Part shown: in pieces, positions 8,928 through 18,029 of the stretch | Layout of the letters: the number at the start of each line of letters is the position of its first letter | How positions within the stretch are numbered: the stretch's first letter is position 1 | From: Pseudomonadota bacterium | Lineage (GTDB): Bacteria; Pseudomonadota; Gammaproteobacteria; Steroidobacterales; Steroidobacteraceae | Length of the DNA stretch: 64,000 bases | Direction of reading: 5' to 3' | NCBI GenBank assembly: GCA_947449495.1 | Contig: CANFSB010000001.1 | Coordinates: 62,001-126,000, forward strand | Made by a program: the position numbers and the translations under genes | The notes under the pieces: generated by a model | Seen by the model: the letters and a program-made list of their open reading frames with translations, nothing else | Told to the model about the DNA's origin: nothing | The model's database searches: none

Positions 8928-10025
8928 ATGCTGCTGGCAGAACTGGCTCGGGGCCGCGATAACAACCTAAATCTGCTGCGTATCATCGCCGCGTTGGCTG
9001 TGCTGACCTCGCACAGCTGGGCATTGGCCACAGGCAATTCAATGCTCGAGCCACTGCGTCAGAGCATTGGTGTGTCGCTTGGAACACTGGCTGTCGATGT
9101 GTTTTTTTTCACCAGCGGATTTCTGGTGACAGCAAGTCTGCTGTCCAGGACCAGTGCAATAGATTTCGTTTGGGGACGCGGCCTGCGCATTTACCCGGCA
9201 CTAGTGGTGATGGTGGCGCTGACTGTCGGAGTGCTGGGCCCCCTGTTCACGACGCTCGATCCAGCACAATACCTGCACGCCTATGGCACTCGCGCCTACT
9301 TGGTCTACAACAGCACTGTCTTGAGTGATGTCATCAACTTCCTGCCCGGCGTATTTGCAAACAACCCTTGGCCAGGCGCAGTTAACGGCTCGTTGTGGAC
9401 ACTGCCCTATGAAGTGCGGATGTACGCGGCACTATTGTTGGCTTGGATACTGCTGCGAGTAGCAGGCCACCGCCGCCCCTCTCTGATGCGATTGCTGATT
9501 CCAACTGCCGCTGCAATCTCGGGACTGCTGCTGTTGCTAAAGAGCAGCGGCGATGCGCACCTTGGCGAACCTGGTCTGCGACTGTTTTTTATGTTTTTCG
9601 CGGGCTCTAGCTACCAGGTCTTCAAAGACCGCATCCGCCTGCATACAGCAGGCGCGGTATTGGCAGCGACGGCAATTACCGCCTGCGCCCTGTTCACGCC
9701 ACGGCACTTCACTGCTGTGTTCATGTTCACAATGCCTTACCTGCTGCTGTACCTGGCCTTTGTACCCGCAGGCTTGCTGCGCAAGTACAACAGCATGGGT
9801 GACTACTCTTATGGCGTGTACATCTATGCATTTCCGGTACAGCAAGTGCTTGTGGCGCTATTTCCCGGCATCAGTGTACTGTCGTTGTTGTTGCTCTCAG
9901 CCTTGGGTACGTTGACTCTGGCCGCACTGTCGTGGCATCTGATAGAAGAGCGTTGCCTAAGACTCAAACAGACCTTAAGCAATCACACCCATCGCCTTTT
10001 GAGACTTGGAAGCACTACATACTGA
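8928..10025 (+). CDS. Acyltransferase family 3 (OafA/YrhL-like) membrane protein
   Basis: 365 aa multi-pass protein with the acyltransferase-3 signature: NNLNLLRIIAALAVLTSHSW near the N-terminus with the conserved Arg and His, then AVDVFFFTSGFLV, WGRGLRIYPAL, and NGSLWTLPYEVRMYA. These enzymes O-acetylate or O-succinylate surface polysaccharides or other carbohydrates across the inner membrane. No polysaccharide genes lie next to it, so the acceptor is unknown. It follows the HupE/anchor pair by 36 bp on the same strand. Confidence 0.88.
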   Translation: MLLAELARGRDNNLNLLRIIAALAVLTSHSWALATGNSMLEPLRQSIGVSLGTLAVDVFFFTSGFLVTASLLSRTSAIDFVWGRGLRIYPALVVMVALTVGVLGPLFTTLDPAQYLHAYGTRAYLVYNSTVLSDVINFLPGVFANNPWPGAVNGSLWTLPYEVRMYAALLLAWILLRVAGHRRPSLMRLLIPTAAAISGLLLLLKSSGDAHLGEPGLRLFFMFFAGSSYQVFKDRIRLHTAGAVLAATAITACALFTPRHFTAVFMFTMPYLLLYLAFVPAGLLRKYNSMGDYSYGVYIYAFPVQQVLVALFPGISVLSLLLLSALGTLTLAALSWHLIEERCLRLKQTLSNHTHRLLRLGSTTY

Positions 10026-10075
10026 ATCAGTTCTGGCCCATGCCCAGCTCTGGCACTTCGCATCAGGAGTCGTCA

Positions 10076-10852
10076 ATGTTCGATCTCTCCCTATGGTTAC
10101 ACGCGCTTAGCGCGTTACTGGTGGTGGCGGTAGCAGGCTGGCTCATCAGTCTGCCGCTTCGCAACGTCAGCCTCGTCGACAGCATCTGGTCACTCAAGTT
10201 TCTGCTGTGTGCAGGTGTCTACGTCGTCGCACAGGCCGCGCCCTCACCGCGTGCGCAACTGATGCTGCTGCTGGTGGCTCTATGGGCCGTGCGCTTGTCA
10301 GCGCATATCACCTGGCGCAACCACGGTCATGGTGAAGACCGCCGCTATCAACAGATTCGTCGCAACAATGATCCCGGCTTTGCCTTCAAGAGCCTGTACA
10401 TCGTGTTCGGTTTGCAGGCCCTGCTGGCTTGGATCATATCGCTGCCCTTGCTAGCGGCTGCTACCAGCACCGCGCCGCTTGGCCTGCTCGACGCAGTGGG
10501 CTGCGCCCTATGGCTGATCGGGTTTGTGTTTGAAGCCGGTGGAGATTGGCAATTGGCGCGTTTTACCGCTAATCCTGCCAATGCCGGCAAAGTAATGGAT
10601 CGTGGCTTCTGGGGCTGGACGCGCCATCCCAATTACTTTGGCGATGCCTGCGCCTGGTGGGGATTGGGAGTGCTGGGCCTTGCAGCAGGTGGCTGGTGGA
10701 GCGTTCCAGGGCCGTTGCTGATGACGCTGCTTCTGCTCAAAGTCTCTGGCGTGACCTTGCTGGAAAAGGACATCGGCGAGCGTCGACCCGGCTACGCTGA
10801 CTATGTGCGACGGACATCGGCCTTCCTGCCCCGCCCGCCGCGTCGCAGCTGA
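10076..10852 (+). CDS. DUF1295 family membrane protein (steroid 5-alpha-reductase-like fold)
   Basis: 258 aa from ATG 10076, selected for its AGGAG at 7-nt spacing; the frame is open 144 bases further upstream inside the acyltransferase gene. Six or seven membrane helices. Conserved motifs are RNVSLVDSIWSLKFLL, RLSAHITWRNHGHGEDRRYQ, and the C-terminal GFWGWTRHPNYFGDACAWWG / ERRPGYADYVRRTSAFLPR, which define DUF1295 and resemble isoprenylcysteine methyltransferase/steroid reductase NADPH-binding parts. The reaction is unknown. Likely cotranscribed with the preceding genes. Confidence 0.87.
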   Translation: MFDLSLWLHALSALLVVAVAGWLISLPLRNVSLVDSIWSLKFLLCAGVYVVAQAAPSPRAQLMLLLVALWAVRLSAHITWRNHGHGEDRRYQQIRRNNDPGFAFKSLYIVFGLQALLAWIISLPLLAAATSTAPLGLLDAVGCALWLIGFVFEAGGDWQLARFTANPANAGKVMDRGFWGWTRHPNYFGDACAWWGLGVLGLAAGGWWSVPGPLLMTLLLLKVSGVTLLEKDIGERRPGYADYVRRTSAFLPRPPRRS

Positions 10853-10858
10853 CCGGCG

Positions 10859-12283
10859 TTACTTGGTGCCGGCCTGAGCAATCAAGTCGCGCAACAGGGC
10901 CGCTGTTGCAGGCTGCGGGTCACTGCTGGTGCGGCCAGAGCCGCCGCCAATACCCATCGCTGCATCCGCTGCGTTGCGACCGCGCGCATCCTTGGCATCT
11001 ACAGCCGCGCCATGCGCCAATAGTCTGTGGATCACGTCGTTCCAACCCCACATGGCAGCCCCGAATAGCGCCGTCTGCCCACCGGCATCACGCTGATTCA
11101 CATCCGCTCCAGCCTTGACCAGCAGCTCTATCGTCTCGATGGCTTGAGCGGGTGTTTTATAACGGCCGCGCGTATCGATTTTGGATGATGCATTGCCGGC
11201 CGCGGCCATCAACGGCGTAATACCCGTGACGTTGCCGATATCTGTCTTAGCGCCATGCGCTAGTAACAGCTTGACCGCTGCAACGTCGCCGGCCTTGGCC
11301 GCACGCAGCAAGGGCGTGGTGCCTGTCGTGAGCAGATTGTCGGCGCCGCGGTCATCACGCAGCGAGCGAAACGGTGGCATCAGCTTGAGTTGGATGTTGG
11401 GATTGGCGCCGGCTTTGAGCAGACGCTCAATCAATTCGATGGACGAGACAGCATCAACCGACGGTCGGTCCGCGCGGCCACCACTGGGCAATGTGTTGAC
11501 GTCTACAGCCGCATAGAGAGGCACGCGACCGGTGGAGTCCCAGCGATCCGGGTCCGCACCCTTTGAAAGTAGATAGGCAGCCGTATCAAAAGCCAGATTT
11601 TGCGTGGCCATCAGCAGTGGCGTGACGCCTTCAGGCGACGCCAAGTTGATATCGGCACCTGCCTCAACCAACGCCTTTGCACAGGGCATGCAGCCACGGC
11701 GCGCCGCATACAGCAGGGGCGTGAAACCGCCGCCTGGCCTGGCTTGGCTGCGCGGCTCTACAGTGATCTGTCGGTCCCAGTCGTTGACCAACGAGCGCGC
11801 GTCAAGTTGCGCACCCCTGCCGGCCAGCAGCTTGACCATCTCAGGTTGTGCCTGGGCAGCGGCCCACATCAACGCCGTCTGCTGTCTCCAGCTTTCACGC
11901 GCGTTAATGTTGGCGCCATGGCGCAGCAACACCTTTGCAGCAGCCACGTTGCCACTGCGTGCCACCAGCATGAGCGCAGTTTGACCATCGTCGTTGGGCG
12001 AGTCGACATTGGCATCGGCCTTAAGCAGCCGTTCAATCAAAGCGGCATCACCAAGCACTGCTGCCTCTGACATCGCGGTAGCGCCATAGTCATTGCGCGC
12101 ACGTACATCGGCGCCAGCCTTGAGTAGCCGCTCCACTTCGGCTTTGTCACCGTGATGCACAGCCCAGTGCAAGGGAGTAGTGCCATCACCCGCCACATCG
12201 GCAGCAGGTGCGGCCACGGCCACAGCATTGGCCACGCACAGCGCGGCACCCAGCAAGCGAGTCAGTCGTGATGCACTTGTCAT
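10859..12283 (-). CDS. Secreted ankyrin-repeat protein
   Basis: 474 aa from ATG 12283 (GAGG 8 nt upstream); an in-frame TTG overlaps the DUF1552 stop. A signal peptide (LLGAALCVANAVAVAAPA) is followed by around ten ankyrin repeats of the form GxTPLxxAAxxGxxxxVxxLLxxGAxVNxxD, filling nearly the whole protein. Exported ankyrin arrays mediate protein binding. It is the last gene of a four-gene operon with metallo-hydrolase, DUF1592 and DUF1552 proteins, a pairing that suggests it binds one of these in the periplasm; the partner is inferred. Confidence 0.88.
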   Translation of the reverse strand: MTSASRLTRLLGAALCVANAVAVAAPAADVAGDGTTPLHWAVHHGDKAEVERLLKAGADVRARNDYGATAMSEAAVLGDAALIERLLKADANVDSPNDDGQTALMLVARSGNVAAAKVLLRHGANINARESWRQQTALMWAAAQAQPEMVKLLAGRGAQLDARSLVNDWDRQITVEPRSQARPGGGFTPLLYAARRGCMPCAKALVEAGADINLASPEGVTPLLMATQNLAFDTAAYLLSKGADPDRWDSTGRVPLYAAVDVNTLPSGGRADRPSVDAVSSIELIERLLKAGANPNIQLKLMPPFRSLRDDRGADNLLTTGTTPLLRAAKAGDVAAVKLLLAHGAKTDIGNVTGITPLMAAAGNASSKIDTRGRYKTPAQAIETIELLVKAGADVNQRDAGGQTALFGAAMWGWNDVIHRLLAHGAAVDAKDARGRNAADAAMGIGGGSGRTSSDPQPATAALLRDLIAQAGTK

Positions 12284-12285
12284 GA

Positions 12286-13608
12286 TCAAGCCTCTGCTAT
12301 CGCGCCAGTGCTGTCGCCAAACTTCTCCACCGGAACACCAGCCTTTTGCACGACTGTGAGCAACAGATTGGCCAACGGCGTGCGCTGGGCGAACTCAATA
12401 TGCTGCCCGCCGCGCCACTTACCTGCACCACCACCGACAATCACCGCTGGCAGCGGCCACTGGTTGTGCATATTGCTGTTGCTCATGTTGCTGCCATACA
12501 TGAACGTGGAGTGATCCAGCAGGCTGCCATCACCATCAGGCATACGTGACAGTTTGCCCAAGAAGCCGGCAAACACCTCGGTGTGATAACGCTGAATCAG
12601 CACCAACCGGTCTTTTTTGGCTTGGTCGTTGGCGTGATGGGAAACCGCATGGAATGCATCGGGTACGCCGATGTGGTTATAGGTCTGTTCGCTGACCTCC
12701 GGCGCCATCATGAATGTGCTCACACGAGTCAGATCACCCTGATAAGCCAGCGCCAGCAGATCAAACAACAGCGTCAAGTGTTCGTGGAACGAATCTGGCG
12801 TCGCCCCGGGTGTATCCGGCAGAACGATCCGCGAGCGGTCGCCGTTGCCGGCGTTCTGCACCCGGCGCTCAATCTCGCGGATGCTGTCGAGGTAATCCCC
12901 AAGCATCGCCTGATCCTGCGCACCAATACGACGTTTAAGCTGTGCCGCCTCGCCGGCAACCATGTCCAGCAGGCTGCGGGTTTGATCGGCAAGAAAGCGC
13001 CGCTCTTCGGGTGTGTCTCCTTGCCCGAACAAGCGCAGAAACAATTCGCGCGGATTGCTCTCAACCGGCAGCGGCGTGGTGGGCGTACGAAATGAAACCG
13101 TACCTGAATAGCTGCAACCATAGCCGCGCTCGCAGGCGCTACCCACACCATGTCCTTGAGCTGTTGCGATCTCCAGTGACGGATACGGCGTGTCCTGGCC
13201 CATGTACTGCGCAGCAAGTTGATCGGCAGACGTGCTGATATGTGAACTGACGCCTTCGGTCGGATGCGTGCAGGTGAGCCAGGTACCAGGCACCAGCGCA
13301 TGCACAGCGCGGCTTTCACCGGGCTTGTTGCCCAGATTACTCACCACCGTCAGCTGCTTTTTGAACGCCGCCAGTGGCTCGAGAATGGGACTGAGTGCGA
13401 AGTCCCTACCGGCTGTCGACGGTGTCCACTTTTCCATGATCGCGCCATGCGGAAAGTACACAAAACCCAAGCGCGGTTTGGGTGCCGCAGCGGTTTTGGC
13501 CAATGCAGTGCGCGCCGGAATCATCGCATCCAGCAACGGCAGAGCCACGCTGGCGCCCAAGCCACGCAGCAGAGTGCGTCGATCAAGGTGCTTACGAGTG
13601 ATGAACAT
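12286..13608 (-). CDS. DUF1552 domain protein, Tat-exported
   Basis: 440 aa. The N-terminus carries a twin-arginine-like signal (RRTLLRGLGASVALPLLDA). The rest matches the DUF1552 pattern: RLGFVYFPHGAIMEKWTP, VVSNLGNKPG, GTWLTC, TSADQLAAQYMG, and near the end MYGSNMSNSNMHNQWPLPAVIVGGG. DUF1552 proteins are related to the DUF1501/sulfatase-like alkaline phosphatase fold and nearly always accompany DUF1592 proteins, first noted in planctomycetes. Ribosome site GGAGAGG precedes the ATG. It is 12 bp after the DUF1592 gene. No enzyme activity is known. Confidence 0.88.
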   Translation of the reverse strand: MFITRKHLDRRTLLRGLGASVALPLLDAMIPARTALAKTAAAPKPRLGFVYFPHGAIMEKWTPSTAGRDFALSPILEPLAAFKKQLTVVSNLGNKPGESRAVHALVPGTWLTCTHPTEGVSSHISTSADQLAAQYMGQDTPYPSLEIATAQGHGVGSACERGYGCSYSGTVSFRTPTTPLPVESNPRELFLRLFGQGDTPEERRFLADQTRSLLDMVAGEAAQLKRRIGAQDQAMLGDYLDSIREIERRVQNAGNGDRSRIVLPDTPGATPDSFHEHLTLLFDLLALAYQGDLTRVSTFMMAPEVSEQTYNHIGVPDAFHAVSHHANDQAKKDRLVLIQRYHTEVFAGFLGKLSRMPDGDGSLLDHSTFMYGSNMSNSNMHNQWPLPAVIVGGGAGKWRGGQHIEFAQRTPLANLLLTVVQKAGVPVEKFGDSTGAIAEA

Positions 13609-13620
13609 GACAGTCCTCTC

Positions 13621-16017
13621 CTAAGGTCCGGCGTTGGACGCCTGACGAGTCTCTACCTGCAGCGGCAAGCGCTGCAGACGAAATGCATCGCTGGCCACCA
13701 CAGCCTGGACGATGGCCTCGAAACGATAGCCTGCCGTTGCACTATCGCGGGTGATGGCGCGCACCAACGGCATGTCTTGATGCTCCACGCTGCGCCCCAG
13801 CGCATAGACCATCAACTTCTCGGTAAGCGTCTGCACAAACTGCTGAGGCCGTGACAGCAACGCACGACGTAGATCGGCAGGGCTGCCGACTCGCTGCCCA
13901 TCCGGCAACACGCCACGGGCATCGATGACATTGCCTGCATCCAGATCCTTGGCACGCCAGGCGCCAGTCACATCATAATTTTCTAGAGCAAAGCCCAGTG
14001 GATCGATGACTCCATGGCAGGCATTGCAGGACGCTTGTGCACGATGCGCTTCGATACGTTCGCGCACAGTCAGTACGCGCTTGCCCGCCTCCCCTTCGGC
14101 CAATGCCTCGACACCCAACGGCGGCGCAGTCGGCGGTGTACCAGAGAGCGTCTCGAGCACCCAAGCACCGCGCAGTACCGGCGAGGTACGGTTTCCATAA
14201 GAGGTGCCCATCAACAACGCGCCCTTGCCCAGCAGGCCGTGGCGATTGGCATCAGCCAAGGTCACACGCCGGAACTGCGAGCCACGAATGCCATCTATGC
14301 CGTAATGCCGGGCAACACGCTCATTGAGAAAGCTGTAATCGGCCTGCAGCAGATCGAGCACGCTGCGATCGGCACGCAGCACACTGTCGATGAACAACCG
14401 GATCTCTTCACGCAGGCCCTCACGCAGAGTGCGGTCGAAATCCGGGAACGTGAGCGGATCGGGCTCGATGTTGTCGATGCGACCCACATTGAGCCATTGA
14501 AAGGCAAAGTTGGTTACCAGCGACGCAGAGCGTGGGTCGGCCAACATGCGGGTGACCTGACGGCGCAACTGCGCCGGGTCCTGCAGGCCTCCACGGGACG
14601 CCAGATCGATCAGTATTTGATCCGGCCCGCTACTCCACAAGAAGAACGACAAACGCGAGGCAAGTTCCACATCGGTGAGTTTCCAGATGCCACCAGGTGA
14701 GAGCCCCTCGGGAACGGATTTGGCCTGAAACAGAAAGTTGGTGCTCGACATGATTGCCGTCAGACCACTCTCGATACCCGCATCAAAGTCGTTACCAGCA
14801 CGACCTTGGGAAAAGAACTGCATCGGCGCGCGCAAGTCTTCATCGGTAACGCTGCGGCGAAACGCACGCTGGGCAACACTGCCCAGAATGCGCTTGGCGC
14901 ACGGCAGTTCATCATCAACCGAAGCAGGCCGGCACACGAACAAGCGCTGCCGACTGGTGGTAGGGGTCACACCAGTGGAATTGAATGGACCGGATATCAC
15001 CACACCCGGTATGCCGGGTATGCGTTCCATTTCGGGCAGCATGGCAATGGGTTGCAACTGCGAGTCGGACTCGGCATGCGAGCGCTCGACAAAGGCCACA
15101 CCTACGCGACGTTGACCGGCTTTGACCTGTACGCGGATGTGGTTGAAACGGCTCTGCAACTCGCCTTCACCACCAGCAAAAGTCTGATCGACCAGTTTGA
15201 GGTCTTCGGGACCCCCAAAGCTGTTCTCGAATACGCGCCGGTCATCGATCAACAACACCACACGATGCGCTGCGTCAATCTTGGTGATGTACCCGGCGCC
15301 GGCAAAATGAAAGTCCGTGATGCTGAACTCGTACTCACCGTCGGCAGGAAAATAGTGGTCTACCACCATGCCACCGCGCGTACCCAGAGGCAGTCCCTGC
15401 ACATGCGACAACTGCTCGCCGCCCGGATGGCGGTATTCGCGACTTGCCGGCTTGACCTGCGGCCGTGCCACCGCTTGGCGTGCAACCGCACGTGCCGCAG
15501 CGATGTATTGCTCCAAGAATGCCGGTGAGATGCGCAATGAGGCAGCAACAGTGTCAAAGCCGTCGCTGGATACATCCCGGGGCAGAACAATTTTGGGATC
15601 GACCTTCACGCCCAGCACATCCTCGATCGCTCGCGAATATTCGGTGCGGTTGAGGCGGCGCAATACCACATGACCCGGATCCGGGTGGGCCGCTGCAGCA
15701 GAGTCGAGGCGACCTTCGAGCCAACCGACCATGCCGTCGATGTTGGTCTGAGTCGGTTGTGGACGGCCCGGCGGCGGCATCAATCGGCCGCGCAGTTTGC
15801 GTACCGCCTTTTCCCACACTGCAGCCTCGGCTGCCGGGTCGTCAGTAGAGCTCAGCGTATCGAACGCCAGACCACCGGCCCAATCAACTGCATTGTGGCA
15901 GCCGCCGCAGTACTCGTTGACGAACGGGGCAAGCGGCGGCTCGGCTGCAAAAGCCGTTGAATTGGCGCCCAGCAGCAGTACAACCCAGCTCAGCGCAGGG
16001 GTAACAGACAGCTTCAT
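13621..16017 (-). CDS. DUF1592 multi-domain protein with cytochrome-c-like CxxCH motifs
   Basis: 798 aa from ATG 16017, which overlaps the stop of the upstream gene (ATGA) and opens a signal peptide. A heme-binding-type motif CGGCH lies at 37-41 of the precursor and a second, CNACH, near residue 690 (FALENYDVTGAWR follows). Between them are the DUF1587 (LRRLNRTEYSRAIEDVLGV), DUF1595, DUF1592 and DUF1588 regions; DUF1585 (LTEKLMVYALGR) ends the protein. Such proteins are periplasmic and presumed to carry covalent heme. With DUF1552 they form a conserved but uncharacterised system. The heme is inferred from motif only. Confidence 0.88.
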   Translation of the reverse strand: MKLSVTPALSWVVLLLGANSTAFAAEPPLAPFVNEYCGGCHNAVDWAGGLAFDTLSSTDDPAAEAAVWEKAVRKLRGRLMPPPGRPQPTQTNIDGMVGWLEGRLDSAAAAHPDPGHVVLRRLNRTEYSRAIEDVLGVKVDPKIVLPRDVSSDGFDTVAASLRISPAFLEQYIAAARAVARQAVARPQVKPASREYRHPGGEQLSHVQGLPLGTRGGMVVDHYFPADGEYEFSITDFHFAGAGYITKIDAAHRVVLLIDDRRVFENSFGGPEDLKLVDQTFAGGEGELQSRFNHIRVQVKAGQRRVGVAFVERSHAESDSQLQPIAMLPEMERIPGIPGVVISGPFNSTGVTPTTSRQRLFVCRPASVDDELPCAKRILGSVAQRAFRRSVTDEDLRAPMQFFSQGRAGNDFDAGIESGLTAIMSSTNFLFQAKSVPEGLSPGGIWKLTDVELASRLSFFLWSSGPDQILIDLASRGGLQDPAQLRRQVTRMLADPRSASLVTNFAFQWLNVGRIDNIEPDPLTFPDFDRTLREGLREEIRLFIDSVLRADRSVLDLLQADYSFLNERVARHYGIDGIRGSQFRRVTLADANRHGLLGKGALLMGTSYGNRTSPVLRGAWVLETLSGTPPTAPPLGVEALAEGEAGKRVLTVRERIEAHRAQASCNACHGVIDPLGFALENYDVTGAWRAKDLDAGNVIDARGVLPDGQRVGSPADLRRALLSRPQQFVQTLTEKLMVYALGRSVEHQDMPLVRAITRDSATAGYRFEAIVQAVVASDAFRLQRLPLQVETRQASNAGP

Positions 16018-16940
16018 ACAACCCCCGGAATCTGTCGCTGGTGCTGCGCGATACCGCGCGCAGCATTGCGGATGAACAGCAGTGGGTCGCCGCAACGTGA
16101 ATCGTAATCTTGGGTAGGTTTGGCGGCGATCAATTCGTCGGCTGAATAGCCGCGCTTGACCAGCTCATAGAGCCGGTCGCGCAGGATTACCAACATGTCG
16201 TGCTGACGCTGCAGCTGCGCGCGCGTTTGCACCGGACCCTGGCCAGGGACGATGCGCGTATCGGCATTACAAAGCGCCAACAAAGCCTTGTTGGCATCGA
16301 CCAAGCCGCCAATCCAGCCAAACGTGACGTAATCACAGATTGGGTAAGCATCCACGGCCAGCAGATCGCCCACGATCAACACGTTGGCATCACGCAGGTG
16401 CACGAAGATGTCGCCATCAGTATGGGCCTGCAAGAGATGACCGTACTCAATGTGCTGGCCACCATGCTGCATCGCGCCACTGGTGTAAAAAATGTCGTTA
16501 GGCAACGCGGCCTTTGGCAGTGGCTTGAACTGCTGCTGTTGCCAAGCAGAGTCAACAGTGGTGTTGAGCCACAGACGGGTGTTCGCGTGCGCGATGATGC
16601 GCCCACCGGCCTTACCCACCGCAAGGTTGGATCCGGTCTGATCAGCATGCCAGTGGGTGTTGAATAACACGGGCACCCCCCGTTGGCCACTGATACGAGC
16701 CACCTGCGCAAGCAGCGCGCCGCTGCCGGATGCCGAGCCGCCATCAACCAGCAACGGGCCAGTTGGGCCGCGCAAATACGTAGCATTGCCGCCGGCACCG
16801 GAAAGCACCGCTACCGAGTCATCCAGAGCCGTCACCCTTACTGCGGCATCGGTGGCAGCCTGCACGCGGTAACAGCAGCCCAGCGCCATGCCACCCAGTG
16901 CCATACCAAGAAAATCCCGTCTGGAAGAAGCGCTCGTCAT
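16014..16940 (-). CDS. Metallo-beta-lactamase-fold hydrolase, Tat-exported
   Basis: 308 aa. N-terminal Tat signal (SSRRDFLGMALGGMALG). The zinc motif HxHxD is present in FNTHWHADQTGSN (about residues 95-107), with a later His in HTDGD and Asp in IVGDLLAVD. Similar exported MBL proteins hydrolyse esters, lactones or beta-lactams; specificity cannot be judged. First gene of the operon MBL-DUF1592-DUF1552-ankyrin, divergent from the sigma factor operon over a 140-bp spacer. Confidence 0.87.
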   Translation of the reverse strand: MTSASSRRDFLGMALGGMALGCCYRVQAATDAAVRVTALDDSVAVLSGAGGNATYLRGPTGPLLVDGGSASGSGALLAQVARISGQRGVPVLFNTHWHADQTGSNLAVGKAGGRIIAHANTRLWLNTTVDSAWQQQQFKPLPKAALPNDIFYTSGAMQHGGQHIEYGHLLQAHTDGDIFVHLRDANVLIVGDLLAVDAYPICDYVTFGWIGGLVDANKALLALCNADTRIVPGQGPVQTRAQLQRQHDMLVILRDRLYELVKRGYSADELIAAKPTQDYDSRCGDPLLFIRNAARGIAQHQRQIPGVV

Positions 16941-17082
16941 TGCTGTATCAAGGTCCCCGCGCCAATCGCGCGACTTATTGCCACCCTGCGGTCAACCTCG
17001 GCTACAAACTTACGTTGTACTCTGAGCCAGCCGCACCCTACCGAGTGTAACCTTGTCTTCAGAGTCTTGGATCAATCGCAAT

Positions 17083-17670
17083 ATGGCTGCCCAGTTCGAC
17101 CCGGCGGGAGCCCTGCCGCCTGCCGAGCGGGCTGCCAACGATGCTGGCCGCCTCGACCGGTTTCTGGCTGCATCAGAGCGTCAGGCGCTGCGCCGCGCAG
17201 AGTTCGCCACGCGCCACCGCGAAGATGCGCTGGACCTGGTGCAGGACGCCATGCTGCAGCTGGCCCGCAGGTACGCCCAGCGCCCCGAAGCAGAATGGCC
17301 GCTGCTGTTTTCACGCATTCTGACCAACGGCATCCGGGACTGGCACCGCCGCCGAAAGCTGCGCCAGACCCTGTTCTTCTGGCAGGCAGCCGCCGAGGAG
17401 TCCGCGCCCGACATCCTCGACACCGTTGCCGATCCTTCAGGCGTAGATGCCTGCGACGCGTTGGAACGGGATCAACTGCTGCAGCGCCTGCAGGCCGCTC
17501 TGTGGCAACTGCCCAGACGCCAGCGCGAAGCCTTCGAATTACGTATCTGGGAAGGCCTGGATGTCGATGCCACGGCCCAGGCCATGGGCTGCTCACAGGG
17601 CAGCGTCAAAACCCACCTTTCGCGAGCCCTACACCGATTGCGAGACGAACTCAAAGAAGTGTCACTGTGA
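17083..17670 (+). CDS. ECF-like RNA polymerase sigma factor
   Basis: 195 aa from ATG 17083; a TTG at 17053 would add 10 residues. Region 2 is visible in HREDALDLVQDAMLQLARRY and the following RILTNGIRDWHRRRK, and region 4 in LPRRQREAFELRIWEGLDV / AQAMGCSQGSVKTHLSRAL, with a typical sigma-70 r4 helix-turn-helix. It directs transcription of a small regulon. It overlaps by GTGA with a DUF3619 gene, which in turn overlaps a DUF3106 gene; the DUF3619 membrane protein may serve as its anti-sigma factor, although no zinc-binding anti-sigma motif is seen. Confidence 0.9.
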   Translation: MAAQFDPAGALPPAERAANDAGRLDRFLAASERQALRRAEFATRHREDALDLVQDAMLQLARRYAQRPEAEWPLLFSRILTNGIRDWHRRRKLRQTLFFWQAAAEESAPDILDTVADPSGVDACDALERDQLLQRLQAALWQLPRRQREAFELRIWEGLDVDATAQAMGCSQGSVKTHLSRALHRLRDELKEVSL

Positions 17671-18029
17671 ACAACCTCAACGATCTGGACTCCCAGCAGC
17701 GCGATTTCGCGCGTGCCTTGCGCTCACGGTTGCGCATTGAGCAGCCCATCGATGCCACGGCTGCAGCCACACTGGCCAGCGCACGCCGCAAAGCTGTCGC
17801 TGCCATCCACAAACCCAGCAGCGTTTGGCGCTATGGCCTCGATGGCCTAGCTATTGCCTCGGTACTGGTCGTGCTGGCACTCATCGCACCGCCCGGTCGG
17901 TGGCTACACACCACTGCTCCCGCCACCCTCGATGCGGTGGAAGCGGCCAATGAGGATCTGGCGCCAGAGTTCAGCGACGATCTGGAATTGTTGCAGTGGC
18001 TGGCACCGGAGCAAGACCCGCATGTTTAA
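17667..18029 (+). CDS. DUF3619 family membrane protein, possible anti-sigma factor
   Basis: 120 aa from GTG 17667, whose bases overlap the sigma factor stop (GTGA). The soluble N-terminus (FARALRSRLRIEQPIDATAA, about 15-34) is followed by one transmembrane helix (YGLDGLAIASVLVVLALIAP, about 57-76) and an acidic periplasmic tail (EFSDDLELLQWLAPEQD). This matches the DUF3619 pattern found next to sigma factors in other proteobacteria. Cytoplasmic head, single helix and coupling to the sigma gene suggest anti-sigma function; that is inference. Confidence 0.78.
   Translation: MNNLNDLDSQQRDFARALRSRLRIEQPIDATAAATLASARRKAVAAIHKPSSVWRYGLDGLAIASVLVVLALIAPPGRWLHTTAPATLDAVEAANEDLAPEFSDDLELLQWLAPEQDPHV

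Noticed and set aside
16683..17666. N-terminal extension of the DUF3619 frame
   Set aside because: Runs antisense through the MBL gene and out of frame through the sigma gene; only the part from 17667 is protein-like.
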